From an uncultured Burkholderiaceae bacterium (GTDB taxonomy: Bacteria > Pseudomonadota > Gammaproteobacteria > Burkholderiales > Burkholderiaceae_B): a DNA stretch of 64,000 bases. The DNA lies in assembly GCA_934525625.1 (NCBI GenBank), contig CAKSZL010000005.1, positions 1 to 64,000 on the forward strand, read 5' to 3'. Positions 1 through 7,748 of this stretch are shown here, one piece after another; within the stretch, counting starts at the first letter, position 1; every line of letters begins with the position of its first letter. A program made the position numbers and the translations under genes. The notes beneath the pieces are model-generated. The model ran no database searches and was not told where the DNA came from. It saw only the letters and a program-made list of their open reading frames with translations.

Positions 1-191
1 CCGTCTATGCCTTCGGCGGTAATGGGCACGCCCAGGCGCTGCGCGCGCGCCAGGCCGTCCGAGGCCGGGTCGATCCCGACCATCGCACCCATCTCCAGGT
101 GCTCGGCGTTGCGCAGCACCTTGATCATCAGGTCCGTGCCGATGTTGCCCGAGCCGATGATGCCGACCTTCACTTTGTTTGTTGCGGTCAT
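1..191 (-). CDS. mhpF: Acetaldehyde dehydrogenase (acylating), 3' end outside window
   Basis: Only the first 63 residues are in the window; the gene runs off the left edge. The start ATG is at 191. The N-terminus carries the NAD-binding loop [18 protein letters not shown] followed by [14 protein letters not shown], as in MhpF/DmpF/BphJ. The family oxidises acetaldehyde, made by the partner aldolase from 4-hydroxy-2-oxovalerate, to acetyl-CoA. It is the last visible gene of the minus-strand meta-cleavage operon, 69 bp after the decarboxylase gene. The aldolase and the 4-oxalocrotonate tautomerase are not visible and may lie further left. Identity is strong despite truncation. Confidence 0.9.
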   Translation of the reverse strand, partial: MTATNKVKVGIIGSGNIGTDLMIKVLRNAEHLEMGAMVGIDPASDGLARAQRLGVPITAEGID

Positions 192-260
192 GTCTATGTC
201 CCTTCAAATGTCCTGGAATGTCCGGGCGGGACCGCGCCAAGCGGCCCGCAGCACGTACGC

Positions 261-1049
261 TTATACGAAGCGTATCGAGATGGCGCCCAGTTCCTGGTAG
301 CGGATGGTAATGTTGTCGCCTGATTCGACGGCGACCGCTTCGGTCACGCCGCCGGTAAGAATCAGCGTGCCGGCGGGGATTTCCTCGCCGCGCGCGCCCA
401 GCATGTTTACCAGCATGGCGACGCTCTGGGCCGGATGGCCCAGCACCGCCGCCCCGGAAGCCGTCGCGACGACCTTGCCGTTCTTTTCCATGACCACGCC
501 CAGGTTCTTCAGGTCGAGTTCATGGGCGTCGCGGGAACGCCCGCCCACCACGTAGCGCGCGGCGGAGGTGTTGTCCGCGACCACGCTCTTCAAGTCGAAC
601 TTGAAGTCGCGGTAGCGCGAATCGATGACCTCCAGCGCCGGCAACACGAAGTCGGTGGCCGCCAGCACGTCGCCGATGTGGCAGCCCGGGCCTTTCAGCG
701 GCGCCTTGGTGACGAAGGCGATCTCGGCCTCCACCTTGGGGTGGATCAGCTTGGAGGTGTCGCACTCGCCGCCGTCGGGCACCTGGCCGTAGTCGGTCAG
801 AAAGCCGCGCACCGGGTCGATCACGCCCATCTGCTTCATTTTGGCGTGCGAGGTCAGGCCCATTTTCAGGCCGGCGATCAGCGTGCCGCGGCCCAGCTTG
901 ATGGCGCGCAGGGCGTCCTGGACGGCATAGGCGTCGTCCCAGCTCATGTCGGGATATTCGTCCGTGATCTTCAGGACGTCCTGGCAGTTCATCTCGGCGT
1001 CGTCCAAGCGCTGGGCGAGTGCCTGAATTACATTGGCTTCTAGCGTCAT
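261..1049 (-). CDS. dmpH: 4-oxalocrotonate decarboxylase
   Basis: This 262-residue protein has the usual family length and resembles DmpH/XylI along its whole length. Signatures are LKMGLTSHAKMKQMGV, the acidic metal-site segment HPKVEAEIAF, and EVIDSRYRDFKFDLKSVVADN. DmpH decarboxylates 2-oxo-3-hexenedioate to 2-hydroxypenta-2,4-dienoate using Mg2+ and works in a complex with the hydratase DmpE. The hydratase gene lies 12 bp upstream, matching that partnership. The hydratase and decarboxylase are paralogues; the LTS.AKM.QMGV and RYxDFKFD motifs assign this one to the decarboxylase branch. Confidence 0.92.
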   Translation of the reverse strand: MTLEANVIQALAQRLDDAEMNCQDVLKITDEYPDMSWDDAYAVQDALRAIKLGRGTLIAGLKMGLTSHAKMKQMGVIDPVRGFLTDYGQVPDGGECDTSKLIHPKVEAEIAFVTKAPLKGPGCHIGDVLAATDFVLPALEVIDSRYRDFKFDLKSVVADNTSAARYVVGGRSRDAHELDLKNLGVVMEKNGKVVATASGAAVLGHPAQSVAMLVNMLGARGEEIPAGTLILTGGVTEAVAVESGDNITIRYQELGAISIRFV

Positions 1050-1061
1050 GGTGTGCTCCGA

Positions 1062-1847
1062 TCAGATGAAACGCACGCCGACCGAGCCGATACCGCCCAG
1101 GCTGACGCGCAGATTGTCGTTGGCCGCGACCGGCACCATGGCGGCCAGCGAACCGGAAAGAATCACCTCGCCCGCCTTGAGCGACATGCCCAGGCGGCCC
1201 AGGGTGTTGGCCAGCCAGGCCACGGCATTGAGCGGATGGCCCAGGGCCGCCGCACCGGCGCCGGTGGAAACGACTTCGCCGTTCTTTTCCAGCGTCAGGC
1301 CCACGACCGACAGGTCGATCTTGCGCGGGTCGGCCGCCGCATCGCCCAGCACGAACACGCCCGACGAGGCGTTGTCGGCCACGGTGTCCTGGATCTTGAT
1401 CTTCCAGTCGCGTATGCGCGAATCGACGATCTCGAAGCAAGGCAGCACGCACTCGGTGGCGCGCAGCACGTCGGCGTTGGTGACGCCGGGGCCCACAAGA
1501 TCGTGCTTGAGCACGAAGGCGATTTCGCCTTCGGCGCGCGGCGCGATCAGGCTGGCGGTTTCGATGGCCGCGCCGTCGCCGTAGACCATAGAGGATGTGA
1601 GATGGCCGAAATCGGGCTGGTCGACCTTGAGCATGTCCATCACGACCTGGCTGGTCACGCCGATTTTCTTGCCGACCACGCGCTCGTTGCCGGCTTCGAG
1701 GCGGCGGGCGATCATGCGCAACTGGATCTGGTAGGCGTCCTCGATCGTTACGCCGGGATCGGTTTCGGTCAGGGGAGCGATGGGCTGGCGCTTGACCAGC
1801 GCCTCAAACAGCGCATCGCCGTACTGTTGAATTTTGTTGGCATCCAT
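1062..1847 (-). CDS. dmpE: 2-oxopent-4-enoate hydratase
   Basis: The 261-residue product matches DmpE/MhpD throughout. It carries VGKKIGVTS, the acidic segment APRAEGEIAFVLK, CVLPCFEIVDSRI, DWKIKIQDTVADNASSG and the C-terminal GEVILSGSL. The enzyme hydrates 2-hydroxypenta-2,4-dienoate to 4-hydroxy-2-oxovalerate. It is encoded 23 bp after the semialdehyde dehydrogenase gene and directly before its complex partner, the decarboxylase, so it belongs to the same minus-strand operon. The start ATG at 1847 gives the usual family N-terminus. Confidence 0.92.
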   Translation of the reverse strand: MDANKIQQYGDALFEALVKRQPIAPLTETDPGVTIEDAYQIQLRMIARRLEAGNERVVGKKIGVTSQVVMDMLKVDQPDFGHLTSSMVYGDGAAIETASLIAPRAEGEIAFVLKHDLVGPGVTNADVLRATECVLPCFEIVDSRIRDWKIKIQDTVADNASSGVFVLGDAAADPRKIDLSVVGLTLEKNGEVVSTGAGAAALGHPLNAVAWLANTLGRLGMSLKAGEVILSGSLAAMVPVAANDNLRVSLGGIGSVGVRFI

Positions 1848-1870
1848 AAGTGTCTTTTAAACCCCGGCTT

Positions 1871-3325
1871 TTAAAGTTTGACGCAGACGTTGCGCAGTTC
1901 GGTGTAGAACTCCAGCGAGTGCACGCCGCCTTCGCGGCCGATGCCCGACTGCTGCGCGCCGCCGAAGGAGGTGCGCAGATCGCGCAGGAACCACGAATTG
2001 ATCCAGCAAATACCCACGTTCAAGGCGCCGGCCACACGATTGGCGACGCTGATGTCTTGCGTCCAGACGGTGGCGGCCAAGCCGTACTTGGTGGCGTTGC
2101 CCATGGCGATGACTTCTTCTTCGGTGTCGAAAGGCTGGATGTGGCAGCACGGCCCGAAGATTTCTTCGCGCACGACGGAGGCGGTTTCGGGCAGACCCGT
2201 CCAGATGGTGGGCTGCACCCACGCGCCTTCGTTCAGCGGCGCGGGCAGATCGGGCACGCCGCCGCCGGTGACGATGGTGGCGCCTTCGGCGCGGGCTTTT
2301 TCGTAGTAGCTAAGCACTTTCTGACGATGCACATGCGACACCAGCGGGCCGAAGTTCATGCCTTCGTCGTAGGGGCGGCCCATCTTGAAGGACTCGGCCT
2401 TTTGCTTGAGCGCGGCGACGAACTTCTCGAAGATGGGGCGCTGCACGTAGACGCGCTCGGTGCCCAGGCAGACCTGGCCGGAGTTCTCGAAGGCGGAGCG
2501 GGCGATGCCGGCCACGGCCTTGTCGAAATCGGCGTCGGCGAACACGATGCCGGGGTTCTTGCCGCCCAGCTCGAAGGAAACGGGGCGCACGCCTTTGGCG
2601 GCGGCGCGCATGATGGCTTCGCCGGTGCCGGTTTCACCCGTGAAGGTGATGCCGTCCACCAGCGGGTGCTCGGTCAGGAACTGGCCGGCCGAGTCGGGGC
2701 CGAAGCCATGCACCAGGTTGTACACGCCGTGCGGCACGCCCACTTCGTTCATCACTTCGGCCAGCAGCGTGGCCGTGGCCGGGGTTTCCTCGGAAGGCTT
2801 GACGACCACGGTGTTGCCGCAGGCCAGCGCCGGGCCGACCTTCCAGGTCATCAGCAGCAGCGGCAGGTTCCAGGGGCAGACCACGCCGATCACGCCGCGC
2901 GGCACGCGCACGCCGTAGTTGATGGCGCGGCCGCCGTCGGGGGTGTCCATCTGGAAGCTTTCGGTGGGCACGTTGCGGATGAGGTCGGCGAACACCGAGA
3001 AGTTGGCCGCGCCGCGCGGGATGTCGACGTGGCTGGCCAGCACGTGGGGCTTGCCGGTGTCGTTGATTTCGGCTTCCAGGAACTCATCGAAACGGCGCTG
3101 GATGCCGGCGACGATACCATGCAGCATGTCGACGCGCTCTTGCACCTTCAAGCGCGCCCAGGGGCCGTTCAGGGCTTCCTTGGCTGCGCGCACGGCGGCG
3201 TCCACCTGGGCCGCATCGGCCTCGTGCACCATGCCCACCAGGCTGTTGTCCACCGGGTTGCGTTTTTCGAAGGTCTTGGCCGACGCTGCCCATTGGCCAT
3301 TGATGAAATTCTTGAACTCGTTCAT
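1871..3325 (-). CDS. dmpC: 2-hydroxymuconic semialdehyde dehydrogenase
   Basis: An NAD-dependent aldehyde dehydrogenase that turns the catechol meta-cleavage product into 2-hydroxymuconate (oxalocrotonate branch). The start at 3325 (MNEFKNFINGQW) is chosen over a longer upstream frame because it gives 484 residues, the DmpC/XylG length, and the family N-terminus. Visible motifs are the catalytic Glu region SFELGGKNPGIVFAD, the catalytic Cys in FENSGQVCLGTERVY, and the C-terminal SGIGREGGVHSLEFYTEL, which is typical of this subfamily rather than of ALDH in general. It lies 13 bp after the putative decarboxylase gene. Confidence 0.92.
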   Translation of the reverse strand: MNEFKNFINGQWAASAKTFEKRNPVDNSLVGMVHEADAAQVDAAVRAAKEALNGPWARLKVQERVDMLHGIVAGIQRRFDEFLEAEINDTGKPHVLASHVDIPRGAANFSVFADLIRNVPTESFQMDTPDGGRAINYGVRVPRGVIGVVCPWNLPLLLMTWKVGPALACGNTVVVKPSEETPATATLLAEVMNEVGVPHGVYNLVHGFGPDSAGQFLTEHPLVDGITFTGETGTGEAIMRAAAKGVRPVSFELGGKNPGIVFADADFDKAVAGIARSAFENSGQVCLGTERVYVQRPIFEKFVAALKQKAESFKMGRPYDEGMNFGPLVSHVHRQKVLSYYEKARAEGATIVTGGGVPDLPAPLNEGAWVQPTIWTGLPETASVVREEIFGPCCHIQPFDTEEEVIAMGNATKYGLAATVWTQDISVANRVAGALNVGICWINSWFLRDLRTSFGGAQQSGIGREGGVHSLEFYTELRNVCVKL

Positions 3326-3338
3326 GTAATCATCCCTA

Positions 3339-4046
3339 TCAAAGTAAAGAGCCCGACTCGGCGCGCTCGGCGTCGCCATCGGTAAGGTAGTCCCACATTC
3401 TTTCGTAGATGCGCCCCGCGCCCACGGCGCGCTGCGCGGCGGCGTCCGGCGCGATGACCCCGGCCTGTTCGGCCAGGCCCGCCATGCGCAACTGCAATTC
3501 GATACGGGCGGCGTCCTCAAGATACCAGGTAAGCACCACCGCTTGTTCCAGCGACGGCGCGGCGACGACGGCGCCGTTGCCGCGCATGAGGATGGCCGCA
3601 GCCCGCCCCATGGTTTGCGCCACGCCTTGCGCCTGCGCCTCGGTGCGCACCAGCTGCACGTCGTTCCAAAGCGGCACGGCGGACGAGAAATACGTACCCA
3701 TGCCGTGGCGCGGCGCGGGCGTCAACCCCGCCGCCGACAGCGTCATGGCGTGGGGAGGCATGGTGCGCGTGATGCCGCCCACTTCGGGGCGCCGCTGATA
3801 AATTTGCTGATGAATACGCACTTCGCCCAGCACGCCTTCGGGCAATTCGCCCTTGACGGGCACGACCGTGCCGGCTTCGCCCGGACGGATCAGGCCCATG
3901 GGCTGAGGCGCGCACACCAGGAAATGATCGGCGTCCAGGCGCTGGCTGCAATGGCCGTAGGCATGCGCCAAGCCGGCGCGCCCCAAGGCGCGCGCCGCCA
4001 TGCGTACGGTGCGCTGCTGGGCTTCGGAGGGCGTAACGGCTTGCAT
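3339..4046 (-). CDS. Class II aldolase/adducin family protein, probable ring-cleavage-product decarboxylase
   Basis: A 235-residue class II aldolase/adducin fold protein. The start at 4046 (MQAVTPSEA) leaves 2 bp after the dioxygenase stop; a longer frame to 4094 would overlap that gene. Usual family landmarks appear as AYGHCSQR near the N-terminus, a probable metal-site region EVRIHQQIYQRRPEVGGI...PPHAM, and LMRGNGAVVAAPSLEQAV. In aromatic operons this family includes decarboxylases of carboxylated catechols or their ring-cleavage products (CmtD, dihydroxyphthalate decarboxylases). Its place between an extradiol dioxygenase and the semialdehyde dehydrogenase fits removal of a carboxyl group before oxidation. 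The substrate is inferred, not shown. Confidence 0.7.
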   Translation of the reverse strand: MQAVTPSEAQQRTVRMAARALGRAGLAHAYGHCSQRLDADHFLVCAPQPMGLIRPGEAGTVVPVKGELPEGVLGEVRIHQQIYQRRPEVGGITRTMPPHAMTLSAAGLTPAPRHGMGTYFSSAVPLWNDVQLVRTEAQAQGVAQTMGRAAAILMRGNGAVVAAPSLEQAVVLTWYLEDAARIELQLRMAGLAEQAGVIAPDAAAQRAVGAGRIYERMWDYLTDGDAERAESGSLL

Positions 4047-4048
4047 GC

Positions 4049-4918
4049 TCAGCCCTTGTTCTTGAATTCGGGGATGTCCGGCTTGGAGCCCCACATGCAG
4101 AACGAGGACGGAATCGCCGGGAAAGCCCGCGGGCGATAGGTTTTTTCGTCTTCTTCGGTAATCAGGCGCACGCCGGTGGAGTACTCGTAAATCATGTCGT
4201 CCGGGCCCGCGAAATACAGGAACATCGCGCCCGAGGTGGGATGCCGCCCCGGCCCGAATCGGATGGGCACGCCTTTTTCCACCAGTATGTAATAGGCGCG
4301 CATGATGTCGTCTATGCTTTCGACCTGGTGGTTGATGTGCTGCACGCCCGGCCGGTTGGACGGAAACAGCGCAATCTTGTGGTGGACTTCGTCTATGCGC
4401 AGCAAGGGGGCGTCGCCGATGCGGTCGCTGACCTTGGCGCTGAGCAGCGTCGTCCAGAACACTTCGTCGCGGCGCGCGTCTTGCGTGCGCAGGCCGATAT
4501 GGCTGAAGCCGGTAATGCCGGCGTCGCGCGTCGGAAAATAGCGGCGGCCACTGTGATGCGGCTCGTAGACCAGATCGATGCTGTTGCCGGAGGGATCACG
4601 GAAGTTGATGAATTCGCGCACGTAGCGCTGCTCGGCTTCCTGGGCGGTACCGCGCCGTACCTTATAGCCTCGGGCTTCGAGCTGGGCGGCGGCGCTGTCC
4701 AGTTCTTCGCTGGTATCGACCTCGAAAGCCGACGTATGGTCGGTGGGGTCGCCCTCGAAGTAGCACAAGGTATGGTCGCGGCTGTCAGACTTGAAATACA
4801 CCGCCTTGCCTTCGCGCCGGGCGACTTCCAGGCCCAGGATCTGGGTGGCGTAGTCGACGGCGGCCTCCACGTCGGCCGTGCCGAGGCGCACATAGCGGAT
4901 GTCGTGCAGGTTGATCAT
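4049..4918 (-). CDS. Type I extradiol ring-cleavage dioxygenase (VOC superfamily)
   Basis: A 289-residue two-domain vicinal-oxygen-chelate protein, the usual length for BphC-like enzymes. By alignment to the Fe(II) ligands of BphC (H146, H210, E260), the ligands here are H140 in FSHIGL, H194 in GVQHINHQV and E245 in IYEYSTG. H180 and Y244 are probable active-site residues. It is first in the minus-strand operon and faces the GntR gene across 389 bp. The family cleaves a catechol next to its hydroxyls. The downstream class II aldolase-like gene hints at a carboxylated catechol; the exact substrate cannot be read from sequence. Confidence 0.85.
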   Translation of the reverse strand: MINLHDIRYVRLGTADVEAAVDYATQILGLEVARREGKAVYFKSDSRDHTLCYFEGDPTDHTSAFEVDTSEELDSAAAQLEARGYKVRRGTAQEAEQRYVREFINFRDPSGNSIDLVYEPHHSGRRYFPTRDAGITGFSHIGLRTQDARRDEVFWTTLLSAKVSDRIGDAPLLRIDEVHHKIALFPSNRPGVQHINHQVESIDDIMRAYYILVEKGVPIRFGPGRHPTSGAMFLYFAGPDDMIYEYSTGVRLITEEDEKTYRPRAFPAIPSSFCMWGSKPDIPEFKNKG

Positions 4919-5307
4919 CTTGTCTCCTTGGCTAGTCGCGGCTGGGTGGGTGCGCCGTTACCGAGGTTTCGGCGGATGCCGGCCCGGCCCCACGACTGTC
5001 GATAATCAAAGAATATCGTAGCAAACTGATTTTATCGAGATTTTAAACTAATTTCGGAAAAATGGAAGTTTCCGATAGAATATTCAACGCTCCCGCCTGT
5101 AATTTTTTACCGCCGGGCCGCTCCCAAGGTAAAAAGCACCCCCTTGGGGGATGAGCCCGGACATGGAACAGTCCCTGCGGACTGTTGCGTGCCTGGCGAA
5201 TCCGAGCGGCATGCAGGCCGCGAGGTGGACTGCAAGCGGGCATTAGCCCGCGCAGCGTGGGGGTATTTTTTACCGCCGGGCCGCCGTATTCTTTAGATGG
5301 ACATGCC
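4919..5307. promoter_or_regulatory. Divergent control region between meta-cleavage operon and GntR gene
   Basis: No gene is supported here. The part nearest the dioxygenase gene is AT-rich and holds a perfect 7-bp inverted repeat TCGGAAA / TTTCCGA at 5054-5060 and 5069-5075 with an 8-nt spacer, a plausible operator for the adjacent GntR protein. The rest (5103-5284) is a dispersed repeat listed separately. Promoter boxes were not assigned with confidence. Confidence 0.45.
5103..5284 (+). repeat. Dispersed repeat, copy A
   Basis: Two identical 19-bp direct repeats (TTTTTTACCGCCGGGCCGC) at 5103-5121 and 5266-5284 bracket a segment with several hairpins: CCCCCTTGGGGG near 5139, AACAGTCC/GGACTGTT, and GCGGGC/GCCCGC near 5236. 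A shorter relative in opposite orientation lies at 60011-60100 and shares the AAGG.AAAAAGC.CCCCCTTGGGGG core and the GCG.GCGTGGGGG end. It looks like an interspersed non-coding repeat. Confidence 0.6.
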
Positions 5308-6042
5308 ATGCCGGACTCTTCCTCACCCCACGCATCCGCCACGGCCGGCACGGCCAAGACGCTTGTCGCTTCAGCGTACCACCATTTACGCCGCGACATC
5401 ATCGAGGGACGGCTGGCGCCGGGCAGCAAGCTGCGCGTGGAACATTTGAAGGACAGCTACGGCGTGGGCGCGGGCACGCTGCGCGAAGCGCTGGCCTTGC
5501 TGGTGTCGGACGCCTTGGTCGTCGCCCAGGGCCAGCGCGGCTTTCACGTCAAGCCCATTTCCATGGCCGATTTCTACGACATCACCCAGACGCGGGTGCT
5601 GCTCGAATGCGAGGCCTTGCGCCAATCCATAGAACAAGGCGATGAATTGTGGGAAAGCCGCGTGGTCGCGGCCTTTCATCTGCTGGACAAGGCCGAAGCC
5701 CGCATGGCCCAAGAGCCGGATTTTCCGTTCGATGAATGGGAGATCCGCAACAAGGAATTCCACCAGTCGCTCATCAGCGGCAGCCAGTCGAACTGGGTGC
5801 GGCATTTTCTGGGCATTCTGTATCAGCAGGCCGAACGCTACCGGCGCCTGGCCGTGACCCACAACCCGATTCCGCGCAACCTGCACGCCGAACACCAGGC
5901 CATTTTCGATGCAGCCATGGCGCGCGACGCCCAAATCGCCTGTCGGGAACTGGCCATGCACATAGAGACCACCTATCGCGCGCTGGAACAACTGCCCGAT
6001 CAGGTGCTGGCGCCCGCGCAAGCCGTTTCCGTGTCGCAATAA
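5308..6042 (+). CDS. GntR-family transcriptional regulator (FCD/FadR subgroup)
   Basis: A 244-residue regulator. The start at 5308 (MPDSSSPHA) is preferred because the longer upstream frame runs through the dispersed repeat. Residues about 20-85 form the winged helix (AYHHLRRDIIEGRLAPGSKL, GVGAGTLREALALL). The C-terminal part is an all-helical FCD ligand domain with probable metal-binding histidines in EFHQSLI, HAEHQAIFDAA and AMHIETTY. It is divergent from the meta-cleavage operon and so is its likely regulator, responding to an aromatic acid or pathway intermediate. The ligand is unknown. Confidence 0.85.
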   Translation: MPDSSSPHASATAGTAKTLVASAYHHLRRDIIEGRLAPGSKLRVEHLKDSYGVGAGTLREALALLVSDALVVAQGQRGFHVKPISMADFYDITQTRVLLECEALRQSIEQGDELWESRVVAAFHLLDKAEARMAQEPDFPFDEWEIRNKEFHQSLISGSQSNWVRHFLGILYQQAERYRRLAVTHNPIPRNLHAEHQAIFDAAMARDAQIACRELAMHIETTYRALEQLPDQVLAPAQAVSVSQ

Positions 6043-6132
6043 TGCGGCTTGGGCGCAACAATACGGCGTCCAGGCAAGTAAGTAACTTAAGGAAGTGTAA
6101 GCAGCCCATGCCTGCCGGGAAGGCCGTCGAGG

Positions 6133-6179
6133 TGGCGCGTCAGGAGGGTCTCGAACCCCCGACCTCAGGCTTAGAAGGC
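6133..6179 (-). pseudogene. 3' half of the chromosomal tRNA-Arg(UCU), split by element insertion (attL)
   Basis: On the minus strand this is the 3' part of a tRNA: CCA (6133-6135), discriminator G, acceptor strand CTGACGC (6137-6143), T arm (6144-6160), variable loop, anticodon stem GCCTG (6166-6170) and the anticodon loop CTTCTAA (6171-6177). Beyond that the sequence no longer matches a tRNA. It joins exactly to the 5' half at 14828-14866: acceptor GCGTCAG pairs with CTGACGC and stem CGGGC with GCCTG. The shared core TTAGAAGGC is at 6171-6179. The fragment cannot fold into a tRNA by itself. Confidence 0.93.
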
Positions 6180-6252
6180 GCTAGCATCAATAAAAACTAT
6201 CATCTTGATCTATAATGGTATTTTCTAATTCCAGACACCCTAAAAAAGCGAT

Positions 6253-6272
6253 TTGCTCCAAAATTGCTCCAG
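6253..6272 (+). promoter_or_regulatory. Candidate integrase arm-binding sites, left end
   Basis: Two direct repeats, TTGCTCCAA (6253-6261) and TTGCTCCAG (6264-6272), lie 11 bp apart start to start, between attL and the integrase gene. The same pair, same orientation and spacing, lies just inside the right end at 14710-14729. Matching repeats at both ends suggest arm-type sites, though binding is not shown. Confidence 0.6.
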
Positions 6273-6287
6273 CAGGGGTGAGTAGCA

Positions 6288-7367
6288 ATGGCAGACATCA
6301 CCACTCGCACCTCTCCAACCACCGGCAAAACCACCTACCAAGTGAGGATACGTCGGTCTGGGTTCCCTACCCTCACCAAAACCTTCAAGACCAAGGCAGA
6401 AGCTGAACACTGGTCAAGAACACAGGAAACCTCCCTGCTCGAGGGGTCGCCCATCCTCACCAAGGAAAAGGAACGGTTCACTTTCGCTTTTGCCATAGAG
6501 GAGTACGAGAAGTATAAAGGGTTCAGATCCCAAACCGAGGCATACAGGCTCAACAACTTGAAGGAAGACTTTGGGGATTTGGCAATCATTAACCTGACTG
6601 CTAAACGACTTTCAGCCTACCTGCAAATGTTAGGTTCAACAAATGTTCCTGAACCTCACAATAGAAAAAAAGCACACCCACTTTATCAAGGACATATTGA
6701 AAGGAAGTATTCTAAAAGCACAATTCGAAAAATCTACTTTTCCATTAAAAAGATTTACGAATGGCACTCTGGATTTAGGAACTACCCTATCAATAATATC
6801 TTTAAAGTTGTTCCTGCTCCTGTAGATGACGGTGAGCGAGATCGTCGTTTAAGAGATGGCGAAGAAGAAAAAATACTCCAAGCAATTGACACCCTCTATA
6901 AAAACAAAGATGAACTAAGAACTCTTTTCTTGGTTTCTCTCGAAACAGCAATGCGACTTGGTGAGCAATTAAAAATCACTTGGTCGGAAGTTGATTTCAA
7001 AAATAGATCAATTCGAATTCATAAAGACAAAACTAAAACAAAAAAATATCGGGAAGTTCCTATGACTTCCGTTTGTATCAAACTACTTGAAGATCATAAA
7101 AAAACTAAAAACGAAAAAGATGATAGAGTATTTTGGCAATGGAACACCTCTCACGCTCTTTATCAACGGTTCAAGATTGTTCTGAAAAATGCTAACATAG
7201 AGGATTATCGTTGGCACGATAATAGACATGAAGCCGTTAGTCGTATGTTTGAAAGAACAAATTTAAGAGATATTGAGATTGCAAAAATCTCTGGACACAC
7301 CAACATGTCCACACTATCAAGATATGCGAACCTGAGAACAAGTGATTTAGCAGATAGGATGTGGTAG
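6288..7367 (+). CDS. int: Tyrosine recombinase / integrase of the tRNA-Arg element
   Basis: A 359-residue phage-type integrase reading away from attL. Residues 1-60 form an arm-binding-like N-terminus (TGKTTYQVRIRRSGF), then a SAM-like core-binding domain, then the catalytic domain with R223 (AMRLGEQ), H310-x-x-R313 (WHDNRHEAV), H337 (GHTNM) and the nucleophile Y346 (LSRYANL). The start follows AGGGGTGAGTAGCA. Base composition changes sharply inside the gene: the first roughly 350 bp are about half GC, and the rest is AT-rich like the element interior. This suggests the N-terminal segment has a separate origin. It should catalyse integration at the anticodon-loop core. Confidence 0.95.
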   Translation: MADITTRTSPTTGKTTYQVRIRRSGFPTLTKTFKTKAEAEHWSRTQETSLLEGSPILTKEKERFTFAFAIEEYEKYKGFRSQTEAYRLNNLKEDFGDLAIINLTAKRLSAYLQMLGSTNVPEPHNRKKAHPLYQGHIERKYSKSTIRKIYFSIKKIYEWHSGFRNYPINNIFKVVPAPVDDGERDRRLRDGEEEKILQAIDTLYKNKDELRTLFLVSLETAMRLGEQLKITWSEVDFKNRSIRIHKDKTKTKKYREVPMTSVCIKLLEDHKKTKNEKDDRVFWQWNTSHALYQRFKIVLKNANIEDYRWHDNRHEAVSRMFERTNLRDIEIAKISGHTNMSTLSRYANLRTSDLADRMW

Positions 7368-7404
7368 TCTACTGCTGTCAATGTCCATCCACATAGGAAA
7401 TAGA

Positions 7405-7716
7405 ATGGCAACTTATCTTGAATTGAAAGCCCAAGCTGAAAAACTGATGCAACAAGCTGAAGAAGCAAGAAAGAACGAAATTGCAGAAGTTGTTGCTGAT
7501 ATCAAGACTAAGATGCAAGAGTATGGAATTACTGCATCTGATTTGGGCATAGCTACTACAGGCAAACGGGCTTCCAAGAAGGTTGGGCCGTCTACACCTT
7601 CTGTTGTTCGCTACAGGAGCCCTAATGGCGAGGAGTGGTCTGGTATGGGTAGGCAGCCTGCTTGGATGAAGAAAGCACTTGATGAAGGTAAGAGCAAAGA
7701 AGATTTTGCTGTATAA
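7405..7716 (+). CDS. H-NS-family nucleoid protein
   Basis: A 103-residue H-NS-like protein of the betaproteobacterial type. A coiled-coil oligomerisation region covers residues 3-50 (LKAQAEKLMQQAEEARKNEI). The C-terminal DNA-binding module is YRSPNGEEWSGMGRQPAWMKKAL...GKSKEDF. The start at 7405 follows AGGAAATAGA; an in-frame ATG at 7381 is less well placed. Such proteins bind AT-rich DNA and repress it, so this copy could silence the element or modulate host H-NS. It follows the integrase gene by 37 bp and is closed by a strong terminator. Confidence 0.93.
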   Translation: MATYLELKAQAEKLMQQAEEARKNEIAEVVADIKTKMQEYGITASDLGIATTGKRASKKVGPSTPSVVRYRSPNGEEWSGMGRQPAWMKKALDEGKSKEDFAV

Positions 7717-7743
7717 AAAAAGCTCCTTCGGGAGCTTTTTTAT
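7715..7743 (+). terminator. Intrinsic terminator after H-NS-like gene
   Basis: AAAAAGCTCC-TTCG-GGAGCTTTTT hairpin with UUCG tetraloop and a U tract, starting at the stop codon. The flanking A and T runs let it act for the convergent minus-strand gene at 7749 as well. Confidence 0.92.
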
Positions 7744-7748
7744 TGACC

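Noticed and set aside
1850..3385. 511-residue plus-strand open frame
   Set aside because: Antisense to the clear semialdehyde dehydrogenase; composition is typical of a shadow frame.
5043..5429. 128-residue minus-strand open frame
   Set aside because: It runs through the dispersed repeat and the start of the GntR gene; Pro/Arg-rich without motif.
6133..6179. Functional tRNA at the left end of the element
   Set aside because: Only the 3' half is present; no D arm or 5' acceptor strand can pair locally.
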